Shown in pieces: positions 43,466 to 52,985 of a stretch of 64,000 nt of DNA. The number at the start of each line of letters is the position of its first letter. Positions within the stretch are counted from its first letter, which is position 1. Made by a program: the position numbers and the translations under genes. The notes under the pieces were generated by a model, which was not told the origin of the DNA, did no database searches, and saw only the letters and a program-made list of their open reading frames with translations. The stretch lies in contig RFYV01000007.1 in assembly GCA_009921265.1 (NCBI GenBank), positions 1 to 64,000 of the forward strand, in the 5' to 3' direction. The stretch comes from Betaproteobacteria bacterium (GTDB taxonomy: Bacteria; Pseudomonadota; Gammaproteobacteria; Burkholderiales; Burkholderiaceae_C).

Positions 43466-44137
43466 ATGTCATTAAATAAAATTGGATTGCGAATTAACAC
43501 GGATTTTCAACGCGTCGAAAAAAAATGGATTGAGCGCGCTAGAAAAATTCAAATTTCAATCGTTGGAGATGTGTGTTACCGCCTCAAAGGTTTTCACGCA
43601 GGATTTAATCAATACGGCAAAAAGAAAAAATTTGCAGGCCCTGCCCTCACAGTGATGGTACGCCCTGGTGACAACTTGATGCTTCACAAAGCCATCGACA
43701 TCGCTCAACCGGGTGACGTGATTGTGATCGACGCAGGCGGAGCACTCAATACTGCAATCTTTGGCGCCATGATGAGTAATCACGCATTAAAGCGTGGTGT
43801 CGAAGCCATGGTCATCAATGGAGCGATTCGTGATGCTGAAGAAATTTCACATTTAGACATGGGCGTTGTTGCATTAGGTGCAACGCCTAATGGTCCATTC
43901 AAAACAGGACCTGGGGAAATCGGATACCCCATTACTTGTGGTGGCGTCGTGATTCATCCGGGCGATTTAATTTTGGGTGACTGGGACGGCGTACAAACCG
44001 TTGATTTAAGCGAAGTGCCTCGCGTAATTGAAGAGGCTGAAGCCATTGCAATAAAAGAACAAGAATGGGAAAAACAAATTCAAAATGGCACATGGGATAG
44101 AAAATGGGTGGACGAGTTTATTAATAAACTTTTGTAA
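43466..44137 (+). CDS. RraA-like / HMG aldolase-type class II aldolase-decarboxylase
   Basis: 223 residues with CTGGAGAA before the ATG. The fold marks are GDVIVIDAGGALNTAIFG, INGAIRDAEEISHLDMGVVA with the Arg-Asp pair that binds substrate and metal, and LGDWDGVQTVD. These fit 4-hydroxy-4-methyl-2-oxoglutarate aldolase / oxaloacetate decarboxylase-type proteins; RNase E inhibitor RraA shares the fold but is shorter and lacks the metal-binding acids. A pyruvate-releasing retro-aldol or oxo-acid decarboxylation is the likely role, downstream of the kinase-enolase pair. Confidence 0.88.
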   Translation: MSLNKIGLRINTDFQRVEKKWIERARKIQISIVGDVCYRLKGFHAGFNQYGKKKKFAGPALTVMVRPGDNLMLHKAIDIAQPGDVIVIDAGGALNTAIFGAMMSNHALKRGVEAMVINGAIRDAEEISHLDMGVVALGATPNGPFKTGPGEIGYPITCGGVVIHPGDLILGDWDGVQTVDLSEVPRVIEEAEAIAIKEQEWEKQIQNGTWDRKWVDEFINKLL

Positions 44138-44150
44138 TTGAAGGTTCATT

Positions 44151-45116
44151 ATGAAATTCATTTTCAAGTATTGCGTTGGATTTTTATTCGTTTTTATTTC
44201 AACCGTGTATGCCCAACAAAAGCTCAAATGGGCTCACGTTTACGAAACCAGTGAACCGTTTCACACGGAAGCTGTTTGGGCTGCTGCTGAGATTAAAAAA
44301 AGAACGCAAGGCAAATACGACATTCAAGTGTTTCCCGCTTCCTCGTTAGGCAAAGAAACTGATATCAATCAAGGTCTCGTATTAGGTACTATCGATATTA
44401 TTCTGACGGGAGCTGGCCGTATAGGCAGTGTCTACCCTCGTTTTAATATTGCGTTTTATCCCTACACATTTCGAGATGCTGAGCATCTGTTGATATTTGC
44501 AAAAAGCCCTTTATTCAAAGAACTCATTACCGAATTTCGAGAAAAAACAGGCATTCAAATGACAGCTTTTGCGTACTATGGAATTCGTCATACAACGGCT
44601 AACAAAGCGTTTAATAACTGCAGTGACATCAAGGGGCTCAAAATTCGTGTTCCTGATATACCCAGTTATACAGCGTTGTGGCAAGCCTGCGGCGCCAATC
44701 CCACACCGATTGCATTTGCAGAAGTTTATTTGGCACTACAAAACGGTACGGTTGATGCTCAAGAAAATCCCTTACCTAGTATTGAAGCCAAAAAATTTGA
44801 TGAAGTTCAAAAAGCAATCATGCTCACTGGACATTTGGTTGACAGTCAGGCCACATTGGTGGGCCCTCATCTCTGGAATAAACTCAACGCAAGCGAGAAA
44901 CAAATATTCTTTGATGTAATGCAAGAAGCAGCCATAAAAGCTACTTATATAACCTTGAAACGCGAGTCTGAACTTGTTGAAGCGTTCAAGAAAAAATCAA
45001 TTATTGTTAAGGATGTTGATAAAAATAGCTTCAAGGAAGCGCTGTTAAAAAACAAGCCCTTAGAGAGTATGGGCTTGAATAAAAACGACTACGCTAGAAT
45101 TCAAACTGCCAAATAG
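44151..45116 (+). CDS. TRAP transporter DctP-type periplasmic receptor
   Basis: 321 residues; GAAGGTT before the ATG. Signal peptide MKFIFKYCVGFLFVFISTVYA, then QQKLKWAHVYETSEPFHTEA. The TRAP signature Arg is in GLKIRVPDIPSY and the ligand-closing segment NGTVDAQENPLPSI is present, so it should bind a carboxylate. No DctQ/DctM follows it; the only such pair in the window is at 61430-63270. It closes the long plus-strand run and meets a convergent CoA-transferase after 18 bases. Confidence 0.92.
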   Translation: MKFIFKYCVGFLFVFISTVYAQQKLKWAHVYETSEPFHTEAVWAAAEIKKRTQGKYDIQVFPASSLGKETDINQGLVLGTIDIILTGAGRIGSVYPRFNIAFYPYTFRDAEHLLIFAKSPLFKELITEFREKTGIQMTAFAYYGIRHTTANKAFNNCSDIKGLKIRVPDIPSYTALWQACGANPTPIAFAEVYLALQNGTVDAQENPLPSIEAKKFDEVQKAIMLTGHLVDSQATLVGPHLWNKLNASEKQIFFDVMQEAAIKATYITLKRESELVEAFKKKSIIVKDVDKNSFKEALLKNKPLESMGLNKNDYARIQTAK

Positions 45117-45134
45117 TTTTTTTACGAATGTAGA

Positions 45135-46334
45135 TTAAGTTTGCAGTGCAATACCCGTATTCACCAATTCTTGAATATCGTGAGCACTGTAACCATACTC
45201 TTTTAATACCTCAAAGGTGTGTTGTCCTAAAACTGGCGCGCCTTTGTTACTTGCAGGTGAGGCCCCCGAAAACTTGATGGGGCAACCAATCGCTTTGATT
45301 TGACCTGCGATCAAGTGATCCACATCCATCACCATTTGTCGATGAAGTACTTGCGGGTTTTGTTGCATTTGAAGCACATTGAGTACGGGGCCCGATGGCA
45401 CACCCGCCTGATCCAATAACGTCATCCATTCTTCAGTTGTTTTTAAAATAAATTTTGTTGAAAGATTTTCAATTAAATCTGCAAGGTGTGCCATGCGAGA
45501 TGCATTATCAATAAATCTTGGATCTTTTAATAACGCATCGTCTTTGAGAACATCCAACAACCTCAGCCACAAAGCCTGTGTTGAGCATCCAATGGTGACC
45601 CAACCATCTTTTGTTTGAAGTGCTTGATAAGGCGCAGCCAAATGATGAGCTGATCCCATAGGTACAGAAAATTTTTCAGTTGCAAAAGAAATAGCGCTTG
45701 CCCAATAGGTATGAATGATGGAGGCTTCTAACAAAGAAGTATCGACATAATCACCCTTGCCTGTTTTAAGTTGTTTGATGTAGGCCGCTAATATGCCATT
45801 GGCAGCCAATATACCTGCGGTGATATCGGCAACAGGAACACCCGCTTTGACGGGGGGACGACCAAAGCCCTCACCAGTCACACTCATCAAACCCGACATC
45901 GCCTGTGCAATCAAATCCAATCCTGCGCGATTGGCATAGGGGCCCGTATTACCAAAACCAGTGATCTGACAATAAATAAGTTTAGGGTTGTGTTCTTTTA
46001 AATGATTCCATCCCAATCCTAATTTATCCATCGTGCCGGGGCGAAAATTTTCAAGAACGACATCGGCTTGTGAAAGTATTTTTAAAAGAACAGCCTTGCC
46101 TTGCGTACTTTTGATATCCAATGCCACACCACGCTTACCGCGATTCAAAATCATGAACGATGCAGGCTCTCCATTGATCGAGGGTGGAATCAATTTTCGA
46201 GTGTCATCGCCACCTTTGGGCTTTTCAAGCTTGATGACATCGGCCCCCATATCTGATAATAGGAGTCCTGCAGTAGGCCCCGCCATCATATGAGCAAGTT
46301 CAACAACCTTCATTCCCTCTAATGGTTTCATCAT
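45135..46334 (-). CDS. CaiB/BaiF class III CoA-transferase
   Basis: 399 residues from the ATG at 46332-46334, which shares one base with the hydratase stop (TGATG) and has AAAGG upstream; a TTG just before and an ATG just after are possible. Marks: MKVVELAHMMAGPTAGLLLS, DMGADVIKLEKPKGGDDTR, and AGVPVADITAGILAANG with catalytic Asp170. The AGLDLIAQAMSGLMSVTG form is typical of dicarboxylate and short-acid transferases. Last gene of the Bug-BKACE-hydratase operon. Confidence 0.93.
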   Translation of the reverse strand: MMKPLEGMKVVELAHMMAGPTAGLLLSDMGADVIKLEKPKGGDDTRKLIPPSINGEPASFMILNRGKRGVALDIKSTQGKAVLLKILSQADVVLENFRPGTMDKLGLGWNHLKEHNPKLIYCQITGFGNTGPYANRAGLDLIAQAMSGLMSVTGEGFGRPPVKAGVPVADITAGILAANGILAAYIKQLKTGKGDYVDTSLLEASIIHTYWASAISFATEKFSVPMGSAHHLAAPYQALQTKDGWVTIGCSTQALWLRLLDVLKDDALLKDPRFIDNASRMAHLADLIENLSTKFILKTTEEWMTLLDQAGVPSGPVLNVLQMQQNPQVLHRQMVMDVDHLIAGQIKAIGCPIKFSGASPASNKGAPVLGQHTFEVLKEYGYSAHDIQELVNTGIALQT

Positions 46335-47131
46335 CAAATGCCTTTAAAAATGGGTTGCTTTTTTTGATCAAAAGCGTCTACACCGATGCGGTAGTCTTCA
46401 GTTGCAAAGCACGCATTGGCTTCGTCAATTTCTCCATCGCTCAATGGTGTGGGATCTAACAATCGGTGTATAAATTTTTTGTGCCATCTTGCAACGAGCG
46501 GCGCACCTTTAACGATGTTTTCTGCGATTTGATTGACTTCGATCTCAACGTTTTCATCTGCTGTGAGATGCGTTATCAAACCTTTTGCAAGCGCTTGATC
46601 GGCTTTGTAAATTTTGCCTTCGAATAAAACTTCTTTTAAAAATGCGGGACCACATTTACGCACGACGCCACGCATTTCTGCATGCGCCATCACCAAACCC
46701 AATCGATTAACAGGCACTCCAAATTTGGAGGATTGACCCGCAACTTGGTAATCGCACAGAGAAGCAACCGCAAGTCCGCCACCGACGCAAATGCCATTAA
46801 TTTTTGCAATCATTGGAACATGACAATACTCCAACGCGTAGAGAGCATTAGAGACGACTTTTCCATACACACGCGCTTGCTCAACATTCGATCGCTTTGA
46901 TTTAAATTCGGTAATGTCTGAACCCGCTGCAAAAGACTGCTTATCTGCGCCACTGAGAATGATGCAACGAACGCCAGAATCTGCTCTTCCTAATTGATTC
47001 ATCAATTGCGTGAGTTGATGCCACATCGGAACACTGAAACTATTTAGTTTTCCAGGATTGCTGATTTGGATTAACGCGATCTGAGGTGAGAGACGTTGCT
47101 CTGTGACGGAACCTGTCGATGTATCGTTCAT
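46334..47131 (-). CDS. Enoyl-CoA hydratase/isomerase family protein
   Basis: 265 residues from the ATG at 47129-47131; a TTG at 47149 would add six. Crotonase marks: SFAAGSDITEFKSK and NGICVGGGLAVASLCDY. The first catalytic Glu position is Asn (GVPVNRLGLV) while the second Glu is kept (FLKEVLFEG). That pattern suggests isomerase, decarboxylase or hydrolase chemistry rather than plain hydration. The same PxxRLGL form is seen in the broken gene at 63301-64000. It is coupled to the CoA-transferase that follows. Confidence 0.88.
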   Translation of the reverse strand: MNDTSTGSVTEQRLSPQIALIQISNPGKLNSFSVPMWHQLTQLMNQLGRADSGVRCIILSGADKQSFAAGSDITEFKSKRSNVEQARVYGKVVSNALYALEYCHVPMIAKINGICVGGGLAVASLCDYQVAGQSSKFGVPVNRLGLVMAHAEMRGVVRKCGPAFLKEVLFEGKIYKADQALAKGLITHLTADENVEIEVNQIAENIVKGAPLVARWHKKFIHRLLDPTPLSDGEIDEANACFATEDYRIGVDAFDQKKQPIFKGI

Positions 47132-47171
47132 AGGAAAACTGGCTTTCAATTTTAAAAAAAATAAATGAAAC

Positions 47172-48047
47172 TTAACCCGCCATGATCATTGCTCTTGTTT
47201 CTTGTGGCGTAGCAACTTCGCGCCCCATCTGACGCGAAAACGTCGCAAATGCATCGGCCAGGTGACCATTATCGGGACTACCCATTTCAGGATAACCATA
47301 GTCGCCCAAACCTGGAGATAAATGTCCGCCGAGTTGAATGGCCATCGCTGCAGCGCTCATGAGGTTGCCTTCTTTTGCGCAAACAAACCATTCAATCTTT
47401 TTATCCAAGGGCATGTGCTCATACATGGACAACATGCCTTGCGGTGTATTGGGATGACCACCCAAAATTCCACCATCGCATAAAACAATTTGTAATGTTG
47501 CAGGAACGGCGAGCACACCACAATCGATGAGTGCATCCGCCGTTCGTAAAAAAGGAATTGTCCAACATGAAATAGAAGGTTGAACACCCCATAACTGCAT
47601 TTTATTAATCAGGTGAATGCACGTATCAACTGAATTGACATATGCACGGTGCGTTGATTTGAATTCTTTTTTGACATAGTCGTAGGCGTCAACGTTGGTG
47701 CTACCCGTATCAACCGCCGCAAAATCAGGTTTTGTTTTTGCAGACTTGGCCATAAATTCAATATGAGCAAGACGTTTGTCATCACCTGCAACATTGACCT
47801 GCCCCAGCGTGACATCAATGAGGATATCGCACTTTTCTCGGATCTTTGCTGCGCATTCAGCGTAAACCTCAGGCGAAAAACAAGCGGCACCGTCATTTTC
47901 TCTGGCATGAAAATGAACAATGGATGCACCTGCTTTTCTAGATTCGAAAGCGGCTTGCGCGATTTCGTCTGGTGTGTAAGGAATATTGGCGTTGGCGCTT
48001 TTGAGTTTGTACTCATTAAGCCGCATTTCTAAAATCAACTTTTTCAT
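47172..48047 (-). CDS. BKACE family beta-keto acid cleavage enzyme
   Basis: 291 residues of the 3-keto-5-aminohexanoate cleavage family. It shows IPYTPDEIAQAAFESRKAGA followed by SIVHFHARENDG, whose two His bind zinc, then ILIDVTLGQ and, near the C-terminus, GGHLSPGLGDYGYP. These enzymes condense a beta-keto acid with acetyl-CoA and split it into acetoacetate and a new acyl-CoA. With a Bug upstream and hydratase plus CoA-transferase downstream it supports degradation of a beta-keto acid; its specific substrate is unknown. No clear ribosome site. Confidence 0.9.
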   Translation of the reverse strand: MKKLILEMRLNEYKLKSANANIPYTPDEIAQAAFESRKAGASIVHFHARENDGAACFSPEVYAECAAKIREKCDILIDVTLGQVNVAGDDKRLAHIEFMAKSAKTKPDFAAVDTGSTNVDAYDYVKKEFKSTHRAYVNSVDTCIHLINKMQLWGVQPSISCWTIPFLRTADALIDCGVLAVPATLQIVLCDGGILGGHPNTPQGMLSMYEHMPLDKKIEWFVCAKEGNLMSAAAMAIQLGGHLSPGLGDYGYPEMGSPDNGHLADAFATFSRQMGREVATPQETRAMIMAG

Positions 48048-48056
48048 AAGCTTTTT

Positions 48057-49025
48057 TTATTCGGCTTTGATATTGGCCACGCGTGCTAAATTTTTTGCTT
48101 TGGCTAAATCATTTTTAATGAAGTCGCCAAAATCTTTAGCACTTTTACCTATGGGCTCAATGCCATTGCTCAACATCCTTTCTCGAACATCTGGCATTGC
48201 CAAAATTTTTGCAATATCTTCGTTGTATTGATTGACGATCGCAGATGGGGTTCCTGCCGCAGCAAAAACACCCCACCACAAATCGTATTCATAACCAGCA
48301 ACGCCACCTTCTGCAATCGTAGGAAGTTCTGGTGCAAGGGGGGAGCGTTTTGCACTAGTGATTCCTAAAACTCTGAGCTTGCCTGACTTTACAAACGGCA
48401 ATGCAGAACTCATTGAACCAAACACAATCGGCACCTGACCTGCGACGGCATCTGCCATTGCAGGGCCTGCACCTTTGTATGCGATATGAACAATATCAAT
48501 GCCCGTTAAATGTTTAAGCAACTCACCTTGAATATGTCCAGGGTTGCCAATTCCACCACTGCCATAACTGTAGGTATTCGGTTTTACTTTGGCCATAGCA
48601 ATGAGTTCTTGAACCGAATTGACTTTGACCGATGGATGTACAGCCAAAACACTGGGACCTTGGCCCACTTGAATGATGGGCACAAAATCTTTTTCGGGAT
48701 CGTAGGGAACCTTGGCATAGATGACAGGATTCACATTGTGATTATTGGCAGTGATGAGCAAGGTATTGCCGTCGGGTGCTGAACGAGCAACAAATTCACT
48801 GGCCACGTTACCTCCAGCACCTGCTCTGTTTTCAACAACGTAAGTACGGCCAGTCATAACGCCCAACTTTTCGGCGATCACACGACCAATCAAGTCAGCA
48901 GATCCACCAGGCGATGTAATGACTTGAATTTTGACGGGGCGCGTGTCTTTGTAGTTATTGACTTGAGCAAATGAAATAGTAGTACTAAATGATGCGATCG
49001 CAAAAATAAAAGAAAGGATTTTCAT
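48057..49025 (-). CDS. Bug/TctC-type periplasmic receptor
   Basis: 322 residues. Signal peptide MKILSFIFAIASFSTTISFA; the mature part has DTRPVKIQVITSPGGSAD, where the first loop is ITSPGGSAD rather than VPFxxGG. Second lobe VHIAYKGAGPAMADAVAGQ (Ala for Pro). First gene of the BKACE operon, nine bases from the next gene, and divergent from the lipoprotein gene at 49217. Confidence 0.92.
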   Translation of the reverse strand: MKILSFIFAIASFSTTISFAQVNNYKDTRPVKIQVITSPGGSADLIGRVIAEKLGVMTGRTYVVENRAGAGGNVASEFVARSAPDGNTLLITANNHNVNPVIYAKVPYDPEKDFVPIIQVGQGPSVLAVHPSVKVNSVQELIAMAKVKPNTYSYGSGGIGNPGHIQGELLKHLTGIDIVHIAYKGAGPAMADAVAGQVPIVFGSMSSALPFVKSGKLRVLGITSAKRSPLAPELPTIAEGGVAGYEYDLWWGVFAAAGTPSAIVNQYNEDIAKILAMPDVRERMLSNGIEPIGKSAKDFGDFIKNDLAKAKNLARVANIKAE

Positions 49026-49216
49026 AGGATTGAATGGTGTTGAATTTTGATGGATAAATGTAGAAGTTATTTTAACCCAACGAGAATTTTAGAGTATTCA
49101 TTCAAATTAAATTTTGAGGCCATCGAAGTTCACTTACATTCTTCACAAGACCACGTACAACTGTTAAAGTCCGATAGTAAATGAAAAAAATAATGTATGC
49201 CATCTCAGGAGACAAC

Positions 49217-50248
49217 ATGAACTCACTTCCATTTCAAAAACATTTTTTAGCAACACTATGCCTTGGTCTTGCTTTGCTATCGGGTTGTAGCAGTTTGGGC
49301 GACTTTGCATCCGCGCATCCGCCAACCAATGATCCAGTTACCTTGCGAGTCAATGTTTTTCGCGGTGCGAGCAATATTCCTGTTTATATGGCGCAAGAGG
49401 TTGGCGCATTCAGTCGTTATGGTATCACCACATCGATGCAATTCACGCCCAACTCCGATCAACAACGCGAAGGTCTTGCTTTGGGTCGATTTGATATTGC
49501 AATTGCAGCTGTTGACAATGCAGTTGCAATGGTTGAAGTTGCCAAACACGACGTGATTATTGTTGCTGGTGGCGATGGTGGTATGAATGAATTGTTGGTA
49601 CGACAAGAAATCAATTCTCCTGCTGATTTGCGTAATCGAACATTTGTTGTCGACGCACCCAATACAGCCTATGCATTGATTGGACGCAAGATTTTTAAAA
49701 ACGCAGGCCTTGTTGATGGCAAGGACTATCGCCTGAGTCCTCTAGGTGGCTCAGAGACTCGCACCAAGGCCTTTGACACGCCTGAAGGTACAGCCACGAT
49801 GCTCAATCCACCTTGGAGTTTTATTGCAAAAGACCGTGGCGCAAAAAGCTTAGGTCGTACGATTGATCTTTATGGTCAATACCAAGCCAGTGGTGTATTT
49901 GTGATGCGCAAATGGGCGACAGCCAATCCTGGTGTCATCGAACGTTTTGTTGGCGCGTACATTGAAGGATGTCGCATTGCTCAAAACCCCGCTAACAAAG
50001 AAAAAACAATTGCGGTATTGCAACGCGAACTCAAACTTGATCGCCGCATCGCAGAACTCACCTATGCAGATTTAATGACACCAGGACACGGTCTTAACAA
50101 AGATTGCGCCTTCAATGCACTAGGCTTTCGCAATTTGCTATCACTGCGTGCTGAGATCGAAGGTCAATGGGGCGGTGTTGCGCCTGCAACAGATAAATTC
50201 ATTGACTTGAGCTTTTATCAACGCGCAATCAAGCACGTTCCAAACTAA
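49217..50248 (+). CDS. ABC-type SsuA/NMT1-like substrate-binding lipoprotein
   Basis: 343 residues from the ATG at 49217 with CAGGAGAC upstream; an earlier ATG at 49181 has no such site. The leader ends in LALLSGCSS, a lipobox, so the protein is anchored to a membrane by Cys. NVFRGASNIPVYMAQEVGAF opens the NMT1/SsuA fold, which binds sulfonates, nitrate, thiamine precursors and many organic compounds. No ABC permease or ATPase is adjacent. It is followed after 15 bases by an N-acyl-D-amino-acid deacylase-like gene, so an acylated amino acid ligand is possible. Confidence 0.87.
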   Translation: MNSLPFQKHFLATLCLGLALLSGCSSLGDFASAHPPTNDPVTLRVNVFRGASNIPVYMAQEVGAFSRYGITTSMQFTPNSDQQREGLALGRFDIAIAAVDNAVAMVEVAKHDVIIVAGGDGGMNELLVRQEINSPADLRNRTFVVDAPNTAYALIGRKIFKNAGLVDGKDYRLSPLGGSETRTKAFDTPEGTATMLNPPWSFIAKDRGAKSLGRTIDLYGQYQASGVFVMRKWATANPGVIERFVGAYIEGCRIAQNPANKEKTIAVLQRELKLDRRIAELTYADLMTPGHGLNKDCAFNALGFRNLLSLRAEIEGQWGGVAPATDKFIDLSFYQRAIKHVPN

Positions 50249-50263
50249 TATTTAACTTAAAAA

Positions 50264-51952
50264 ATGCAAGATATCATCATCAAAAATGCCCATGTGTATG
50301 ACGGATTAGGCAATCCACCCATCCATGCCGATGTGGCAGTGTCACATGGCGTCATCACAGAGATAGGTTCGATCAACGCGTCTGCCAATCAAGTGATTGA
50401 TGCAAAAGGTTTGTCTTTGATGCCAGGCATTGTCGATTTGCACACACACTTTGACGCGCAAATCACGTGGGACTCAACCTTGTCTCCATCTCCTGCATTG
50501 GGCGTAACCACTGCGGTGTTGGGTAATTGTGGATTTGGTATTGCACCCTGCCCTGCACTATTGCGTGAAATCATGCTTAAAAATTTATCCGTGGTTGAAG
50601 GCATGGATCTCAATTCCTTGCTCACTGGCGTCAATTGGGAGTTCGAGTCGTTTGCACAGTACATGGATCAATTGCGACGCATCAAGCCCTACATCAACAC
50701 CGCCGTGTTTGCGGGTCATTCTGTGATTCGTACAGCAGTGATGGGTGAAGAAGGTTCAAAAAACGCTGAGCCCACACCGAAACAACTCAGTGACATGTGT
50801 CAACAAGTGCGCGAAGCCATGCAAGCCGGGGCCATTGGATTTGCATCTTCTTTTTCACCCAATCACAGTGGCTTTGGTGGTTTGCCCATGCCATCAACTA
50901 TTGCACCTGAAGAAGAATTACGCGCACTCACCAATGTGCTGGGCGAAATGGGTCGAGGCGTTTTTATGATGGCCACTGGCTCGCGCGCCACACCCGATGT
51001 CATGGAATCCATTGCTGAGCAAACAAAACGGCCTGCGTATATCTCAACCGTTCTCACCATGTTCAATGAGGCGAATCCTGAACTTTGCAAAACTTATTAC
51101 GAGCGTGCTAATCAAGCATTAGCCCGCGGAAACGAGCTGTATATCCTCACCAGCTGTCAACCCTTGTCTTTTGACTTCACATTGCTCGAACCTTATGTGT
51201 TGCTGAGTCATTCTGCATTTGACGCGGTAAGTGCAGCACAGCTGCATCAACTCAACGCAATTTATGCAGATCCCGAATTTAGACGCGCATTTCGCGCTAA
51301 TTTAGCGAAACCCAAATCGGGTATTTTATTTTTAGGAAATTGGCGACACATTGAAGTTGGACAAACAAGCTTGCCACAAAACCAATCGCTTGAAGGTCTC
51401 ACCATTGAAGCATTGGCCAAAAGCAAAGGTCAAGACCCTGTTGATGCGTTTTTTGATTTGGCATTATCTGAAAATTTACAAACCCATTTTGTGGGTAAAT
51501 TTTTTCAAAACAAAGATGAAGGTGTTGCACCTCTTTTAAAAGATTCTGCAAGCGTTGTTACTTTATCTGACGCAGGTGCGCATTTGGGTTATATGTGTGA
51601 CGCTGGATTTGGTCTGCACTTTTTGGCCCACTGGGTACGTGAAACAGGCCACTTCAATTTAAGCGAAGGTATTCGCAGACTCACCAGCGATCCAGCCCAG
51701 CGATTTCGCATTCCCAATCGCGGCAAGTTGCAGGTAGGCGCGCCCGCCGATCTTTTATTGTTCGACCCTGAAAAAGTGGGCATGTCCAAGCCCCTGCCAC
51801 GCGCCGACTTACCAGGAGGGGCTACTAGAATGATTCGACAGCCTAAAGGTGTACATGGCGTATGGGTGAATGGTGTGATGGTTCATGATGGAAAAAATTA
51901 TGCGACACTGCAAGAAGGTCCAGGCACAGTGATCGATCAATTCGATGTTTGA
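50264..51952 (+). CDS. Amidohydrolase, N-acyl-D-amino-acid deacylase-like
   Basis: 562 residues. The amidohydrolase-3 layout is clear: IIKNAHVYDGLGNPPIHADV, the metal motif DLHTHFDAQITWD, LGNCGFGIAPC with the D-aminoacylase-type Cys, and the C-terminal SDAGAHLGYMCDAG followed by RIPNRGKLQVGAPADLLLFD. It is longer than the second copy at 52986 and lacks its CTHMRDE segment, so it is a separate subfamily. Likely hydrolyses an N-acyl amino acid or related amide in the cytoplasm. No ribosome site is visible. Confidence 0.87.
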   Translation: MQDIIIKNAHVYDGLGNPPIHADVAVSHGVITEIGSINASANQVIDAKGLSLMPGIVDLHTHFDAQITWDSTLSPSPALGVTTAVLGNCGFGIAPCPALLREIMLKNLSVVEGMDLNSLLTGVNWEFESFAQYMDQLRRIKPYINTAVFAGHSVIRTAVMGEEGSKNAEPTPKQLSDMCQQVREAMQAGAIGFASSFSPNHSGFGGLPMPSTIAPEEELRALTNVLGEMGRGVFMMATGSRATPDVMESIAEQTKRPAYISTVLTMFNEANPELCKTYYERANQALARGNELYILTSCQPLSFDFTLLEPYVLLSHSAFDAVSAAQLHQLNAIYADPEFRRAFRANLAKPKSGILFLGNWRHIEVGQTSLPQNQSLEGLTIEALAKSKGQDPVDAFFDLALSENLQTHFVGKFFQNKDEGVAPLLKDSASVVTLSDAGAHLGYMCDAGFGLHFLAHWVRETGHFNLSEGIRRLTSDPAQRFRIPNRGKLQVGAPADLLLFDPEKVGMSKPLPRADLPGGATRMIRQPKGVHGVWVNGVMVHDGKNYATLQEGPGTVIDQFDV

Positions 51953-51963
51953 AGGAATTATTT

Positions 51964-52962
51964 ATGTTTTTCTTTTCTTCTGATTCAACCAAGCGTTTTT
52001 ATTTTGTATTAACTTGGATCACTTTATTTTGTTTAGCCGCTTTGACGCACACAATGTCAATGGCGCAGTCATGGCCCAACAAACCCATTCGCATGGTGAT
52101 TGCGTTTCCTCCAGGCGGCCCCACCGATCAAGTGTCACGCGTTCTTGCACAACAATTAACTCAACAACTGGGCCAACCCGTTGTGGTGGACAACAAGCCA
52201 GGTGCAGGTGGCAACATTGCTGCAGAACTTGCTGCCAAAGCGCCTGCTGACGGCTACACATTGTTTTACAACACATCGGCCATCGTGATTGGCCCTGCTC
52301 TTTATGGCAAAGTTAATTACGACCCAATCAATGATTACGCACCCGTTGCACTCACTGCCAGTGTGCCTTTGGTGTTGGTCGTCAACACACAACAGCCTGT
52401 TAAAAATGTCAAAGAATTCATTGATCTTGCACGATCAAAACCAGGACAACTCAATTACAGCTCTTCTGGCACAGGAACCATCACTCATTTAGCAAGTGCT
52501 ATGCTATCGAGTCAATTCAATTTACAAACACAACACGTGCCCTACAAAGGCAGCGCGCCTGGATTGATTGATTTGGCATCAGGTCAAACACAATTCATGA
52601 TCGACACCATGAACACCATTCTTCCTTATGTGCGCGACGGACGTTTGCGTGCATTGGGTGTGGCCAGCTTAAAGCGCTCGGCTTTGTTACCAGATACCCC
52701 TACATTGGCAGAAACCATTCCTGGATTTGAAGCCGCTGCATGGCAAGGGATTGTAGTTCCTGCAGCGACTCCCGCTGATATCGTTCAACGATTAAACGCA
52801 GAGGTCAACAAGGCTTTACAAAATTCAGAAGTTAAGGCCAAGTTAGCCGCGCAAGGTGCAGATATTTTGGGTGGGACGTCTGCGGAGTACGCCGCTTACA
52901 TTCGAAGTGAAATGCCACGTTGGTCCAAAGCAGTCAAAGATTCTGGTGCCAAAGCAGAATAA
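51964..52962 (+). CDS. Bug/TctC-type periplasmic receptor
   Basis: 332 residues from the ATG at 51964 (GAAGGAATTATTT upstream, the first bases being the previous stop region); a TTG at 51949 is less likely. Signal peptide ends at SMAQ, then SWPNKPIRMVIAFPPGGPTDQ. Second lobe HVPYKGSAPGLIDLASGQ. It lies between the two deacylases, so it probably imports their acylated substrate. Confidence 0.92.
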   Translation: MFFFSSDSTKRFYFVLTWITLFCLAALTHTMSMAQSWPNKPIRMVIAFPPGGPTDQVSRVLAQQLTQQLGQPVVVDNKPGAGGNIAAELAAKAPADGYTLFYNTSAIVIGPALYGKVNYDPINDYAPVALTASVPLVLVVNTQQPVKNVKEFIDLARSKPGQLNYSSSGTGTITHLASAMLSSQFNLQTQHVPYKGSAPGLIDLASGQTQFMIDTMNTILPYVRDGRLRALGVASLKRSALLPDTPTLAETIPGFEAAAWQGIVVPAATPADIVQRLNAEVNKALQNSEVKAKLAAQGADILGGTSAEYAAYIRSEMPRWSKAVKDSGAKAE

Positions 52963-52985
52963 AAAATTTTAGGATAATTACGACA

